DNA of 37,959 bases, taken from JANXSS01 sp043729515. Its GTDB lineage: Bacteria; Pseudomonadota; Gammaproteobacteria; Burkholderiales; Burkholderiaceae_D. Below, in pieces: positions 1-8,577 of the stretch; position 1 is the stretch's first letter; each line of letters starts with the position of its first letter. The notes below the pieces were generated by a model. That model had not been told where the DNA came from. It saw only the letters and a list, made by a program, of their open reading frames with translations, and ran no database searches. Made by a program: the position numbers and the translations under genes. Location: the NCBI GenBank assembly GCA_043729515.1, contig JAYTLK010000054.1, positions 1 through 37,959 on the forward strand. Direction: 5' to 3'.

Positions 1-518
1 CATTCCAGCACGTCCAACCCGACCTCGTTGGCCAGCGCCTCGAAATCATGGATCGTCGCGCAGCGCAGGTTGGGTGTGTCGTACCAGGCGTATGGCAGGC
101 TTTTCGAGACCGGCATGCGTCCGCCCAGCAGTGCCACTCTGTGCGGCCAGTAGGCAAAATTCGGAAACGAGACGATTGCCTCTCGCCCCACCCGGGCGAT
201 GTCGCGCAAGACGCCTTCGACATTCTTCATCATCTGCAGGGCCGACAGGCACATGACGGTGTCGAAGCTGCCATCGGCGAACATCGCCAGGCCGGCCTCC
301 AGATCCTGCTGGATCACCTGCACGCCGCGCCCGATGCACTTCGGTATCTGATGATCGTCGATCTCGATGCCATAGCCGAGGCACTGCTTGTCGGTCTGCA
401 GATAGTCGAGCATCACGCCATCGCCGCAGCCGAGGTCGAGCACCTGCGAGCCTGGCGCGATCCAGTGCGCGATGAAGGCCAGGTCCGGCCGCAGCCGGAT
501 CAGTTCGCTGAAATTCAT
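1..518 (-). CDS. metW: MetW, methionine biosynthesis methyltransferase-fold protein (3' end cut by window)
   Basis: 172 codons are visible and the stop lies outside the window; the family is about 195 residues, so only a short C-terminal piece is missing. The protein has a class I SAM-dependent methyltransferase fold: the glycine-rich motif I (VLDLGCGDG) lies near residues 26-34. MetW is known as the partner of MetX in the acylation of homoserine in proteobacteria. Its ATG overlaps the metX stop as ATGA, so the two are translationally coupled in one operon, which supports the assignment. Cytoplasmic; no signal peptide. The name is secure from the sequence plus neighbour; the exact biochemical role of MetW is less well defined in the family. 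Confidence 0.93.
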   Translation of the reverse strand, partial: MNFSELIRLRPDLAFIAHWIAPGSQVLDLGCGDGVMLDYLQTDKQCLGYGIEIDDHQIPKCIGRGVQVIQQDLEAGLAMFADGSFDTVMCLSALQMMKNVEGVLRDIARVGREAIVSFPNFAYWPHRVALLGGRMPVSKSLPYAWYDTPNLRCATIHDFEALANEVGLDVLE

Positions 519-1684
519 GCGAGCTCCAGCGCAGCGCCGCGTGCCAGTACCGCAGGCGCCTGCAGTTCGGCCCAGATCCGGTCGTAATAGGCGCGCACCG
601 TGTTCATGTAACGCGCGTCGTCGAGCAGGAAAGCGTCATGCCCGTGCGGCGCGTCGATTTCCGCATAGGTCACGCGCCGGCGGTTGTTGACCAGCGCTTG
701 CACGATCTCGCGGCTGCGCGCCGGCGCGAAACGCCAGTCGGTGGAAAACGACACCACCAGGAATTGCGCCTGAGTTCCGGCCAGCGCCCGCGACAGATCA
801 CCATCGAAAGCCCGCGCCGGATCGAAATAATCGAGCGCCTTCGTGATCAGCAGGTAGGTGTTGGCATCGAAGTATTCGGAAAACTTGTCGCCCTGGTAGC
901 GCAGGTAGGATTCGATCTCGAAATCGATGCCGAAGTCGAACTGATAGGCGCCGGAGCGCAGCCCGCGGCCAAACTTTGCCGCCATGTCGTCGTCCGACAG
1001 ATAGGTGATGTGGCCGACCATGCGCGCCACCCGCAGGCCGTTCTTCGGCACCACGCCATGGGCATAGAAATCGCCGCCGTGGAAATCCGGATCGGTCAGG
1101 ATCGCCTGGCGGGCCACGTCGTTGAAGGCGATGTTCTGGGCCGACAGGGTCGGCGTGGAAGCGATCACGATGCAATGGCGCAGCCGCTCGGGGAAGAGGA
1201 TGCTCCAGGCCAGCGCCTGCATGCCGCCCAGCGACCCGCCCATGACGGCTGCGAACTGCGTGATGCCGAGCGCATCCGCCAGCCGGGCCTGCGCCTGTAC
1301 CCAATCCTCGACGGTGACCACCGGAAAATGTGCGCCATACGGTTTGCCGGTGGCCGGATCGGCATGCATCGGGCCGGTCGAGCCAAAGCAGGACCCGAGG
1401 TTGTTGACGCCGATGATGAAGAAGCGGTCGGTGTCGAGCGGCTTGCCGGGGCCGACCATGTTGTCCCACCAGCCGGCGTTCTTGTCGGTGGCCGCATGCC
1501 GCCCGGCCACATGGTGCGACGCATTCAATGCATGACATACCAGCACCGCATTCGAGCGCGCCGCATTCAGGCTGCCGTAGGTCTCGTACATCAGCTGATA
1601 GCCGGCAATCGATGCGCCGCTTTGCAAGGCCAGCGGCGCGGCAAAATGCATCGACTGCGGTGTAACGATTCCGATGGAAGACAT
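515..1684 (-). CDS. metX: Homoserine O-acyltransferase MetX
   Basis: 389-residue alpha/beta-hydrolase that activates homoserine in methionine synthesis. The catalytic triad is visible: nucleophile Ser151 in GGSLGGMQ, Asp316 in STDWRF and His349 in HGHDAF. Length and the oxyanion-type NNLGSCFGSTGP segment (residues 94-105) match the MetX family. The family contains both acetyl-CoA and succinyl-CoA users, and many proteobacterial MetX proteins are known to be succinyltransferases; the sequence as read here does not let me decide, so the acyl donor is left open. ATG at 1682-1684. The stop overlaps the start of metW by four bases. ptsI ends 123 bases upstream in the same direction without a clear terminator. 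Confidence 0.95.
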   Translation of the reverse strand: MSSIGIVTPQSMHFAAPLALQSGASIAGYQLMYETYGSLNAARSNAVLVCHALNASHHVAGRHAATDKNAGWWDNMVGPGKPLDTDRFFIIGVNNLGSCFGSTGPMHADPATGKPYGAHFPVVTVEDWVQAQARLADALGITQFAAVMGGSLGGMQALAWSILFPERLRHCIVIASTPTLSAQNIAFNDVARQAILTDPDFHGGDFYAHGVVPKNGLRVARMVGHITYLSDDDMAAKFGRGLRSGAYQFDFGIDFEIESYLRYQGDKFSEYFDANTYLLITKALDYFDPARAFDGDLSRALAGTQAQFLVVSFSTDWRFAPARSREIVQALVNNRRRVTYAEIDAPHGHDAFLLDDARYMNTVRAYYDRIWAELQAPAVLARGAALELA

Positions 1685-1807
1685 GGGGTTCCGAAAGCAG
1701 GTTCTGGCAAAAGTTACGGGCGAAATCAGCGCAGGTATGTTTCACACCGTGGATGGAGGCCGCGTCGTGCGGTCGTGCATGCGGAAGCCGCGCGCAGCGC
1801 GAGAATT

Positions 1808-3562
1808 CTACATCGTGCGCAAGTGTTCGACGGCGTCGTTGATTGCCGCCGGTTCCATGGTGCGCAGGATTTTTTTGGTTTGCGGCGTCAGGATGGTGAG
1901 GTCGCTGGCCAGGATTTCCTGCTTCACCGCCAACAACTGAGCCGGATGCATCGAGAATTCCCGCAGCCCCATGCCCAGCAAGAGCCTCGTCAAATGCGTG
2001 TCGCCCGCCATCTCGCCGCAGACCGACACCGGCACGCCGGCCTTGGCGCCCATGCTGATGATGGATGACAGCAAATACAGGATTGCCGGATGCAACGGGC
2101 TATAGAGATGCGCGACTTCATGATCGACGCGGTCGATGGCCAGCGTGTACTGGATCAGGTCGTTGGTGCCGATCGACAGGAAATCGAGACGCCGGATGAA
2201 CAGCGGCAGCGTCAGGGCGGCCGCCGGAATCTCGATCATGGCGCCGATCTGCATGGCGGGATCGAAATTCTTGCGCGCATCCGTCAGCTGCGCCTTTGCC
2301 TGCGCGATCATGGCCAGGGTCTGGTCGATTTCGAAGGCGTGCGCCAGCATCGGAATCAGCAACTTGATCGGACCGAAGGCCGAGGCCCGCAGGATCGCCC
2401 GCAACTGCGCCAGAAACATTTGCGGCTCGGACAGGCAATAGCGGATCGCCCGCAGGCCGAGTGCCGGATTCAGGGCTGTCTGCTCGGCCATGTCGAGCGG
2501 CTTGTCGGCGCCGATGTCGAGGGTACGGATCGTCACCGGCCGGCCCTTCATCGCCACCACCGCGCTGCGGTACGACTCGAATTGTTCTTCCTCGGAGGGC
2601 AGCCGGTTGCCCTTGCCGGCGCGGTTCATGAACAGGAACTCGGAGCGGAACAGGCCGACGCCATTGGCGCCGCCCTCGAGCGCCGCGGCGCAATCGTCGG
2701 GAAACTCGATGTTGGCCAGCAGCGTGATCGGCGTGCCGTCGCGGGTAATGGCCGGGGTTTTTTTCAGCTTGCCGAGCTTCTTGCGGTCACGCTGCTGGCG
2801 GCCCTGGCGCTCGCGGTACTGCTCCAGCACCAGCGCGCCGGGGTCGACGATCACCACGCCGGCGTCGCCGTCGATGATGACCCAGTCGTCCTGCGCGATC
2901 AGGGCCGAGGCATTGAACATGCCGACGGCTGCCGGAATGTCGAGGCTGCGGGCGACGATCGCGGTGTGCGAGTTCTGGCCGCCCAGGTCAGTGACGAATC
3001 CGGAAAAGGCGCGGTCGCGAAACTGCAGCATGTCGGCCGGCGAGATGTCATGCGCCACCACGATCAGGTTGGCGCTGGCGCTGCTGCCGGCCAGATGCGG
3101 CAAGGTGCTCGCGGTGCCGGTGAGAACCTTCAGTACCCGTTCGCCGACCTGCTGGATGTCGGCCTTGCGTTCCCGCAAATAGATGTCGCCGATCTCGTCG
3201 AACTGGGCCGAGAGTTCATCGATCTGCGTCACCAGCGCCCATTCTGCGTTGTAGTGCCGGTTGCGGATGATGTCGAGCGGTGTTTCGGAAATCGTCGGGT
3301 CCGACAGAATCAGGACGTGAACGTCGATGAAGGCGCCCAGTTCGGCCGGCGAATCCTTCGGCAGGCCGTTCCAGATGGCCTGCAGTTCACGGTGCACCGT
3401 GGCCAGCGCATCCTGCAGCCGTCCGACTTCAGCCTCAACCTGCTCTTCCTCGATCAGGTAATGCTTGACGTCGAGGGCGGCCGGCGTCAGCAGGTGCGCG
3501 CGCCCGATCGCGATGCCGCGTGAAACCGGAATGCCATGGAGGGTGAAGGATGCCATCGACAT
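1808..3562 (-). CDS. ptsI: Phosphoenolpyruvate-protein phosphotransferase (PTS enzyme I)
   Basis: 584 residues, the normal length of enzyme I. It takes phosphate from PEP onto a histidine and passes it to HPr. The phospho-acceptor is His199 in GGQNSHTAIVARS, and the PEP-binding domain carries the active-site Cys515 in VSVCGEMAGD. Domain order is N-terminal HPr-binding/swivelling domain (about 1-225), then the PEP-utilising TIM barrel (about 255-550). It sits 10 bases after ptsH, in an operon EIIA-ptsH-ptsI. No sugar permease (EIIB/EIIC) is nearby, so it probably feeds a regulatory PTS rather than sugar uptake (inference). The third codon is also ATG (MASF), so the start could be six bases shorter. 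Confidence 0.96.
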   Translation of the reverse strand: MSMASFTLHGIPVSRGIAIGRAHLLTPAALDVKHYLIEEEQVEAEVGRLQDALATVHRELQAIWNGLPKDSPAELGAFIDVHVLILSDPTISETPLDIIRNRHYNAEWALVTQIDELSAQFDEIGDIYLRERKADIQQVGERVLKVLTGTASTLPHLAGSSASANLIVVAHDISPADMLQFRDRAFSGFVTDLGGQNSHTAIVARSLDIPAAVGMFNASALIAQDDWVIIDGDAGVVIVDPGALVLEQYRERQGRQQRDRKKLGKLKKTPAITRDGTPITLLANIEFPDDCAAALEGGANGVGLFRSEFLFMNRAGKGNRLPSEEEQFESYRSAVVAMKGRPVTIRTLDIGADKPLDMAEQTALNPALGLRAIRYCLSEPQMFLAQLRAILRASAFGPIKLLIPMLAHAFEIDQTLAMIAQAKAQLTDARKNFDPAMQIGAMIEIPAAALTLPLFIRRLDFLSIGTNDLIQYTLAIDRVDHEVAHLYSPLHPAILYLLSSIISMGAKAGVPVSVCGEMAGDTHLTRLLLGMGLREFSMHPAQLLAVKQEILASDLTILTPQTKKILRTMEPAAINDAVEHLRTM

Positions 3563-3572
3563 CGGCCGGGGC

Positions 3573-3842
3573 TTACTCGCCCTCGCCGAACTTATTGTTG
3601 ATCAACTCGACTATCGCATCAAAACAAGCCTGTTCGTCGACGCCTTCGATCTCCAGGGTAACCTTCGCCCCCTTGCCGGCGGCCAGCATCATGACGCCCA
3701 TGATCGATTTCGCATTTACCCGGCGCTTGTTGCGGGTCATCCAGACATCACTCTGGAATTTCGCGGCCAGCTGGGTCAGCTTGGCCGATGCCCGTGCATG
3801 CAGACCGAGCTTGTTGATGATTTCGATGTCTTGTTCGATCAT
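3573..3842 (-). CDS. ptsH: Phosphocarrier protein HPr
   Basis: 89 residues. Both hallmark sites are present: His15 in GLHARAS, phosphorylated by enzyme I, and Ser46 in KSIMGVM, the site used by HPr kinase/phosphorylase in organisms that have HprK. HprK itself is not in this window. The gene lies 7 bases after the EIIA gene and 10 bases before ptsI, so the three phosphocarriers are one transcription unit. Cytoplasmic. In betaproteobacteria such HPr usually serves signalling (carbon/nitrogen balance, polymer storage) rather than transport; that is family knowledge, not shown by this sequence. Confidence 0.96.
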   Translation of the reverse strand: MIEQDIEIINKLGLHARASAKLTQLAAKFQSDVWMTRNKRRVNAKSIMGVMMLAAGKGAKVTLEIEGVDEQACFDAIVELINNKFGEGE

Positions 3843-3849
3843 GTTTTCG

Positions 3850-4266
3850 CTAGTTAGGAGACAGACGTACTCGGTTGTCGACCCGCACGGCGCCGTTCTG
3901 GCCGCCCGAGAGCGCCATTTCCACCACCACGTCGAGCGTATCGTGACGGTAGGTCAATGCCCGCAGCAGCATCGGCAGGCTGATGCCGGCAATTACTTCC
4001 ACATGTCCGGGCTGACACAGCGACAGCGTGCAGTTCGATGGCGTGCCGCCCATGACATCGGTGATCACCAGCACGCCCGAACCGTCATCGATGACGGCAA
4101 TGGCCTGGCTGGCCAGCGCGCGCACTTCGGCCGTATCCTGGTCGGCCCGCACGTCGACCGCCACCAGGCGCTCCGGACGCGCCCGAAAGACATGCGCGGC
4201 CGCTTCCAGAAAAGCCTGGCCGAGCGGCGCATGTGTCAACAACAGGATTCCCACCATACGATTCAT
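3850..4266 (-). CDS. PTS EIIA component, mannose/fructose (EIIA-Man) family
   Basis: 138 residues comprising only the EIIA-Man domain; the usual sugar-transport versions continue into EIIB, and that part is absent. The phospho-acceptor histidine is His12 in LLTHAPLG, followed by the conserved VMGGTPSN segment (about 92-99). It would accept phosphate from HPr. Immediately upstream of ptsH (7 bases) and 28 bases after gshB. Its stand-alone form next to ptsH-ptsI with no permease is the common regulatory arrangement of Burkholderiales. The start could also be Met4 (MVGILLL), since both lie close to the weak AGG upstream. Confidence 0.92.
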   Translation of the reverse strand: MNRMVGILLLTHAPLGQAFLEAAAHVFRARPERLVAVDVRADQDTAEVRALASQAIAVIDDGSGVLVITDVMGGTPSNCTLSLCQPGHVEVIAGISLPMLLRALTYRHDTLDVVVEMALSGGQNGAVRVDNRVRLSPN

Positions 4267-4294
4267 TTCAACCTGAACAACCTATTCTAGCGGA

Positions 4295-5242
4295 TCAGAC
4301 TGCTTTCTCGAGCGCATCAATGAACATGGCCGGCACATCAAAGCCGGTCTGTCGCGTGATTTCCTGAAAACAGGTCGGACTGGTGACGTTAATTTCCGTC
4401 ATGAAGCTGCCGATCACATCCAGCCCGACCAGCAGCAATCCGCGCGCAGAAAGGATCGGCGCCAGCGTCTCGGCGATCTCGCGGTCCCGCGCGCCGATCG
4501 GCTGCGCCACCCCCAGACCACCGGCCGCCAGGTTGCCACGCACCTCGCCGCCCTGCGGAATGCGCGCCAGGCAGAACGGCACCACCTGGCCGCCGATGAT
4601 CAGCACCCGCTTGTCACCCTGGGCGATGTCGGGGATGAAGCGCTGGACCATGATGGTGGCACGGCCGTGCAGGGTCAGGCCCTCGATGATCGCGCCCAGG
4701 TTCATGCCGTCGTCCCGGACCCGGAAGATACCGGCGCCACCCATGCCATCCAGGGGTTTCAAGATGATGTCGCGATGCACGGCATGGAAGGCGCGGATGC
4801 GGGCCTCGTCGCTGGTGACCAGTGTCGGCGCGATGAATTGCGGGAACTGGGTGATCGCCAGTTTCTCGTTGTTGCTGCGCACTGCAGCCGGCCGGTTGAA
4901 CACCCGCGCGCCCTGGTTCTCGGCCAGCTCCAGCAGATAGGTGGCGTAGACGTATTCCATGTCGAACGGCGGGTCCTTGCGCATGACCACCGCATCGAAG
5001 GCAGACAGCGGCTGCGCCACGGACCCGAGCGCGTCATGCCAGTGCGGCTGGGTGCCGGTGGCGTCCGTGATCATGATCCGGGCCACATTGGCCACTACAG
5101 TGCCGGACTCGATCGCCATGTCCTTCTGCTCGAAGGCATGGACTTCATGGCCGCGCCGGGCCGCCTCCACCATCATGGCGTAGGTGGAGTCCTTGCAGGT
5201 CTTGAAGCCGGCGAGGGGATCAGCGCAGAAGGCGATTTTCAT
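4295..5242 (-). CDS. gshB: Glutathione synthetase
   Basis: 315 residues, normal length for GshB, an ATP-grasp ligase that adds glycine to gamma-glutamylcysteine. Seen are the family N-terminus (MKIAFCADPLAGFKTCKDST), the glycine-rich ATP-binding loop DGMGGAGIF (about residues 165-173) and the C-terminal metal/substrate motif EINVTSPTCFQEI. The gene is 33 bases downstream of gshA on the same strand, so both steps of glutathione synthesis are co-transcribed. No strong ribosome-binding site precedes the ATG, but the start is fixed by the conserved N-terminus. Confidence 0.96.
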   Translation of the reverse strand: MKIAFCADPLAGFKTCKDSTYAMMVEAARRGHEVHAFEQKDMAIESGTVVANVARIMITDATGTQPHWHDALGSVAQPLSAFDAVVMRKDPPFDMEYVYATYLLELAENQGARVFNRPAAVRSNNEKLAITQFPQFIAPTLVTSDEARIRAFHAVHRDIILKPLDGMGGAGIFRVRDDGMNLGAIIEGLTLHGRATIMVQRFIPDIAQGDKRVLIIGGQVVPFCLARIPQGGEVRGNLAAGGLGVAQPIGARDREIAETLAPILSARGLLLVGLDVIGSFMTEINVTSPTCFQEITRQTGFDVPAMFIDALEKAV

Positions 5243-5275
5243 TGGGGTGACTGGTAGGCATGAACGAACTTCACA

Positions 5276-6574
5276 TCAATACACTTCGGGATTCGGATCG
5301 GTCTTTTCCATTTCCAGCGAGGCGGCCAACAGGGCCAGGCGCGCCACGACACCGTACATGTAGAAACGATTGGGCGCGGCCGTACCCGGCTTTGCCTTCA
5401 GGTCCGGCAGCGCATGCTGTTGGGCAAACGCCAGCGGCACGTAATGTGCGCCCGGGGCCTTCAGGTTTTCATCGGCGGCGCGCTCTGCATGGACCCGGTA
5501 GAAACCGCCGACCACATAGCGGTCGATCATGTAGACCACCGGCTCGGCCACCGATTCGTTGATGTGCTCGAAGGTCGGCACGCCCTCCTGCACGATCACG
5601 TCGCTCGTTTCCAGGCCCTCGCTGCCCACCGTCATGCGCTCGCGCTGGGCCGCGCTCAGACCCTTCAATTCGGCCGCGTCGTGAATCGTCAGCATGCCGA
5701 CGTCGTAATTGCCGGCGTCGGCCTTGAGGGCGACGAACGGTGCTTCCTTGATGCCGTATTCCTTGTATTTCTTGCGGATTTTCGCCAGCACCTGGTCGAC
5801 CGTGGTGGCCAGCTGCTCCTCGCCGGTGTGATCGTTGAAATTGACCGCGCTGCACTTGGCGAAGTAGGGATTCAACATCCAGGGATCGACGTCGAGCAAC
5901 TTGGCGAATTTTTTCACCACTTCATCATAGGCGGCAAAATGGCTGCTCTGGCGCCGCATCGCCCAGCCGGCGTGCAACGGTGGCAGCAGATTTTGCTCCT
6001 GCAAGTCGTCGAAGATGGCCGGAATACCGGCGGCCAGGTCGTTGTTGAGCAGAATGGTGCAAGGATCGAAATTCTTCAGGCCCAGGCGCCGGCCATTCTG
6101 CGAGCGTACCATCGGCTCCAGCATCAGGGTGCTGCCGTCGGGCAGTTCGATCGGGGTCGGCACGCGAATGTCCTTGGAGAGCGAACCCAGGCGCACATTC
6201 AGGCCGGTCTGGCGGAAAATCTGCATCAGGCGTGCGACGTTTTGCAGGTAAAAACCGTTGTCGGCATCCTGTTGCGGCACCAGCAACAGGTTCTTTGCAT
6301 CCGGACAATATTTTTCGATGGCGGCCATGGCGGCCTGCACCGCCAGCGGCAGCATCTCCGGCGACAGGTTGTTGAAGCCGCCCGGGAACAGATTGGTGTC
6401 GACCGGCGCCAGCTTGAAGCCGGCATTGCGCAGATCGACCGAGCAATAAAACGGCGGCGTGTGTTCCTGCCACTCGAGGCGGAACCAGCGCTCGATGGCC
6501 GGGGTAGCGGCCAGCACTTTCTTTTCGAGGTCGAGGAGCGGGCCGTTCAGGGCGGTGACGAGATGCGGAACCAT
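5276..6574 (-). CDS. gshA: Glutamate-cysteine ligase, proteobacterial short type
   Basis: 432 residues. It matches the glutamate-cysteine ligase form found in Acidithiobacillus and many betaproteobacteria, which is unrelated in length and motifs to the E. coli 518-residue enzyme. Recognisable blocks are the N-terminal MVPHLVTALNGPLLDLE, the central DPCTILLNNDL and the C-terminal NRFYMYGVVARLALLAASLE, all typical of that family. It catalyses the first, rate-limiting step of glutathione synthesis. An AAAGG ribosome-binding site precedes the ATG. First gene of a run gshA-gshB-EIIA-ptsH-ptsI-metX-metW on one strand; whether all seven are one transcript is not shown. Confidence 0.93.
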   Translation of the reverse strand: MVPHLVTALNGPLLDLEKKVLAATPAIERWFRLEWQEHTPPFYCSVDLRNAGFKLAPVDTNLFPGGFNNLSPEMLPLAVQAAMAAIEKYCPDAKNLLLVPQQDADNGFYLQNVARLMQIFRQTGLNVRLGSLSKDIRVPTPIELPDGSTLMLEPMVRSQNGRRLGLKNFDPCTILLNNDLAAGIPAIFDDLQEQNLLPPLHAGWAMRRQSSHFAAYDEVVKKFAKLLDVDPWMLNPYFAKCSAVNFNDHTGEEQLATTVDQVLAKIRKKYKEYGIKEAPFVALKADAGNYDVGMLTIHDAAELKGLSAAQRERMTVGSEGLETSDVIVQEGVPTFEHINESVAEPVVYMIDRYVVGGFYRVHAERAADENLKAPGAHYVPLAFAQQHALPDLKAKPGTAAPNRFYMYGVVARLALLAASLEMEKTDPNPEVY

Positions 6575-6618
6575 GACAAACCTTTAAAAATGCGAATACG
6601 GCGGGTGAGGTGCAGTTA

Positions 6619-6644
6619 AATGCAGGGGAATGCAGGGGAATGCA
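6619..6644. repeat. Short tandem repeat, 10-base unit, about 2.6 copies
   Basis: The unit AATGCAGGGG occurs twice in perfect copies followed by AATGCA. It lies 45-70 bases upstream of the gshA start. Read on the gshA strand it spaces a TTGCAT hexamer (possible -35) 17 bases from CATTTA, so repeat number could change promoter spacing; that is speculative. Confidence 0.6.
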
Positions 6645-6881
6645 ATTGTTGCTGTTGATGTCGTCAATGCAGGCTGCGACGCCAGAGCGACATCGAAGTG
6701 CCGAGATTCTAACGGTAATCCCTGCCAGACGCCGGTCGGGAGCACGCATTCGACATGTTGGCCGACTATTTCCGCAAGGCCGCCGTTACACGCGGGCGCA
6801 AGATGATCACCGCTGCTTCCATCAAGAGCTTACTTTGAGGCAATGTCGCTCATTTAAAGTCTGCTGGGCGCAGTCCACATG

Positions 6882-6909
6882 AAAAAAGGCGCCTCGCTGG
6901 AGGCGCCTT
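6882..6909 (-). terminator. Rho-independent terminator of glnK-amtB
   Basis: On the minus strand a perfect 10-base stem (AAGGCGCCTC / GAGGCGCCTT) with a CAGC loop is followed by a run of T. It lies about 60 bases after the amtB stop, in the right orientation for that operon. Confidence 0.9.
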
Positions 6910-6971
6910 CAATGTCCGCTTGCGCGAACAGGAGAGACAACTTTGGGGAAGTTGTAGGTTACGCCGGCAGA

Positions 6972-8567
6972 TCAGGAATGGTATGCCGACTCGCCGTGGC
7001 TGGAGATGTCGAGGCCTTCGCGCTCTTCTTCTTCGGCCACGCGCATGCCGATCACCATGTCGACCAGCTTGTAGGCGATCAGTGACACGATGCCGGACCA
7101 GACGATGGTCGTCAGCACGCCCTGGAACTGGATCCACACCTGGCCGGAAATCGAATAATCCGGGCTCATCTTGTTGGCGACATAGTCATAGATGCCCTGG
7201 CCGCCGAGCGATGGCGAAGCGAACACGCCGGTCAACAGCGCGCCCAGCACGCCACCGACGCCGTGTACACCGAACACATCCAGCGAATCATCGGCGCCCA
7301 GCAGGCGTTTCAAGCCATTCACACCCCACAAGCAGATCACGCCAGCCAGGAGACCGATCACCAGCGCGCCCATCGGGCCGACATACCCGCAGGCCGGAGT
7401 GATGGCAACCAGGCCAGCAACCGCACCGGAGGCGCCACCGAGCATCGACGGCTTGCCTTTTGCCATCCACTCGCCGAACACCCACGACATGGTCGCAGCA
7501 GCCGTTGCCAGCAGCGTGTTGACAAAGGCCAGCGCAGCGACGTCACCGGCTTCCAGCGCCGAACCGGCGTTGAAACCGAACCAGCCGACCCACAGCAGCG
7601 ATGCGCCGATCATGGTCATGGTCAGCGAGTGCGGCGCCATCGATTCCTTGCCGTAGCCGACCCGCTTGCCGATCACATAGGCGCCGACCAGACCAGCGAC
7701 TGCCGCATTGATGTGCACCACGGTGCCGCCGGCGAAGTCCAGCGCGCCTTTCTGCCACAACCAGCCGCCCTTGGCAGATTCGGATGCCAGCGTCGCCGCA
7801 TCCTTGATGCCGTCCGGACCAGGCCAGAACCAGACCATGTGGGCAATCGGCAGGTAGGAGAAGGTGAACCACAGCACGATGAAAGCCAGGACCGCTGCAA
7901 ACTTGGCGCGTTCGGCAAAGGCGCCGACGATCAGGCCGCAGGTGATCGCAGCAAACGTCGCCTGGAACACCACGTAGACATACTCGGGAATGACGACGCC
8001 CTTGCTGAATGTGGCGGCGGTGGCGAAGCTGCCCTTGGCCGGATCCCAGATGCCGTTCAACATCAGGCGATCGAACTTGCCGAAGAAGGCATTGCCTTCG
8101 GTGAAGGCGATCGAATAGCCATAGACGCACCAGAGAACCACGATCACGGCGAAGATCATGAAGACCTGCATCAGGATCGACAGCATGTTCTTGGAGCGGA
8201 CCAGGCCGCCGTAGAACAAGGCCAGACCAGGGATCGTCATCAGGATCACGAGCGCCGTGGCGATCAGCATCCAGGCGGTGTCGCCCTTGTTGGGCACCGG
8301 CGCAGCGGCCGCGGGGGCGGCAGGGGCGCCGGCTGCAGCAGCTGGCGCAGTTGCAGGAGCGGCAGCCGCCGCCGGTGCGGTCGCGGCCGCTGCAGGCGCC
8401 GAAGTCGCAGCAGCGGGCGCTGCAGGGGTATCCGCGGCCGGCATGCCGGCTGGCGCGGTGGCCTCGGCTTTCGGCGCTGGCGCATCGGCGGCAAACGCCG
8501 GCTGGACTGCGCTGACGGCGAACAACAGCGCGCCGGCGGCCAGCAGATTGGTCAGGTGTTTTTTCAT
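6972..8567 (-). CDS. amtB: Ammonium transporter AmtB with Ala/Pro-rich N-terminal extension
   Basis: 531 residues. An N-terminal signal peptide (about 1-27, ending AFAA) is followed by roughly 75 residues of almost only Ala, Pro, Gly and Thr, then an eleven-helix Amt core beginning near GDTAWMLIATALVILM. The pore regions are recognisable, including VHINAAVAG and VFGVHGVGGVLG, which carry the conserved pore histidines. It conducts ammonium/ammonia across the inner membrane and is blocked by the PII protein encoded just upstream. I chose the second ATG (8567) because AAGGGG lies six bases before it; the first ATG (8573) abuts that site. A longer open frame running back into glnK is only a frame shadow. 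The glnK stop overlaps the ribosome-binding site, so translation is probably coupled. Confidence 0.96.
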   Translation of the reverse strand: MKKHLTNLLAAGALLFAVSAVQPAFAADAPAPKAEATAPAGMPAADTPAAPAAATSAPAAAATAPAAAAAPATAPAAAAGAPAAPAAAAPVPNKGDTAWMLIATALVILMTIPGLALFYGGLVRSKNMLSILMQVFMIFAVIVVLWCVYGYSIAFTEGNAFFGKFDRLMLNGIWDPAKGSFATAATFSKGVVIPEYVYVVFQATFAAITCGLIVGAFAERAKFAAVLAFIVLWFTFSYLPIAHMVWFWPGPDGIKDAATLASESAKGGWLWQKGALDFAGGTVVHINAAVAGLVGAYVIGKRVGYGKESMAPHSLTMTMIGASLLWVGWFGFNAGSALEAGDVAALAFVNTLLATAAATMSWVFGEWMAKGKPSMLGGASGAVAGLVAITPACGYVGPMGALVIGLLAGVICLWGVNGLKRLLGADDSLDVFGVHGVGGVLGALLTGVFASPSLGGQGIYDYVANKMSPDYSISGQVWIQFQGVLTTIVWSGIVSLIAYKLVDMVIGMRVAEEEEREGLDISSHGESAYHS

Positions 8568-8577
8568 GTTCATCCCC

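Larger units (their letters stand above)
6575..6971. other. Intergenic region between gshA and amtB
   Basis: About 400 bases without a secure gene. It holds the gshA leader with a short tandem repeat (6619-6644) and the amtB terminator (6882-6909). A 27-codon open frame runs on the plus strand from the ATG at 6755 to 6838; its in-frame upstream sequence stays open for about a dozen codons before a stop. It could be a gene relic or chance, and is not called as a gene. No RNA gene was recognised. Confidence 0.6.

Noticed and set aside
638..2068. Long plus-strand open frames opposite metX, ptsI and other genes
   Set aside because: They are antisense shadows caused by high GC at third positions; their translations show no family features and the minus-strand genes are certain.
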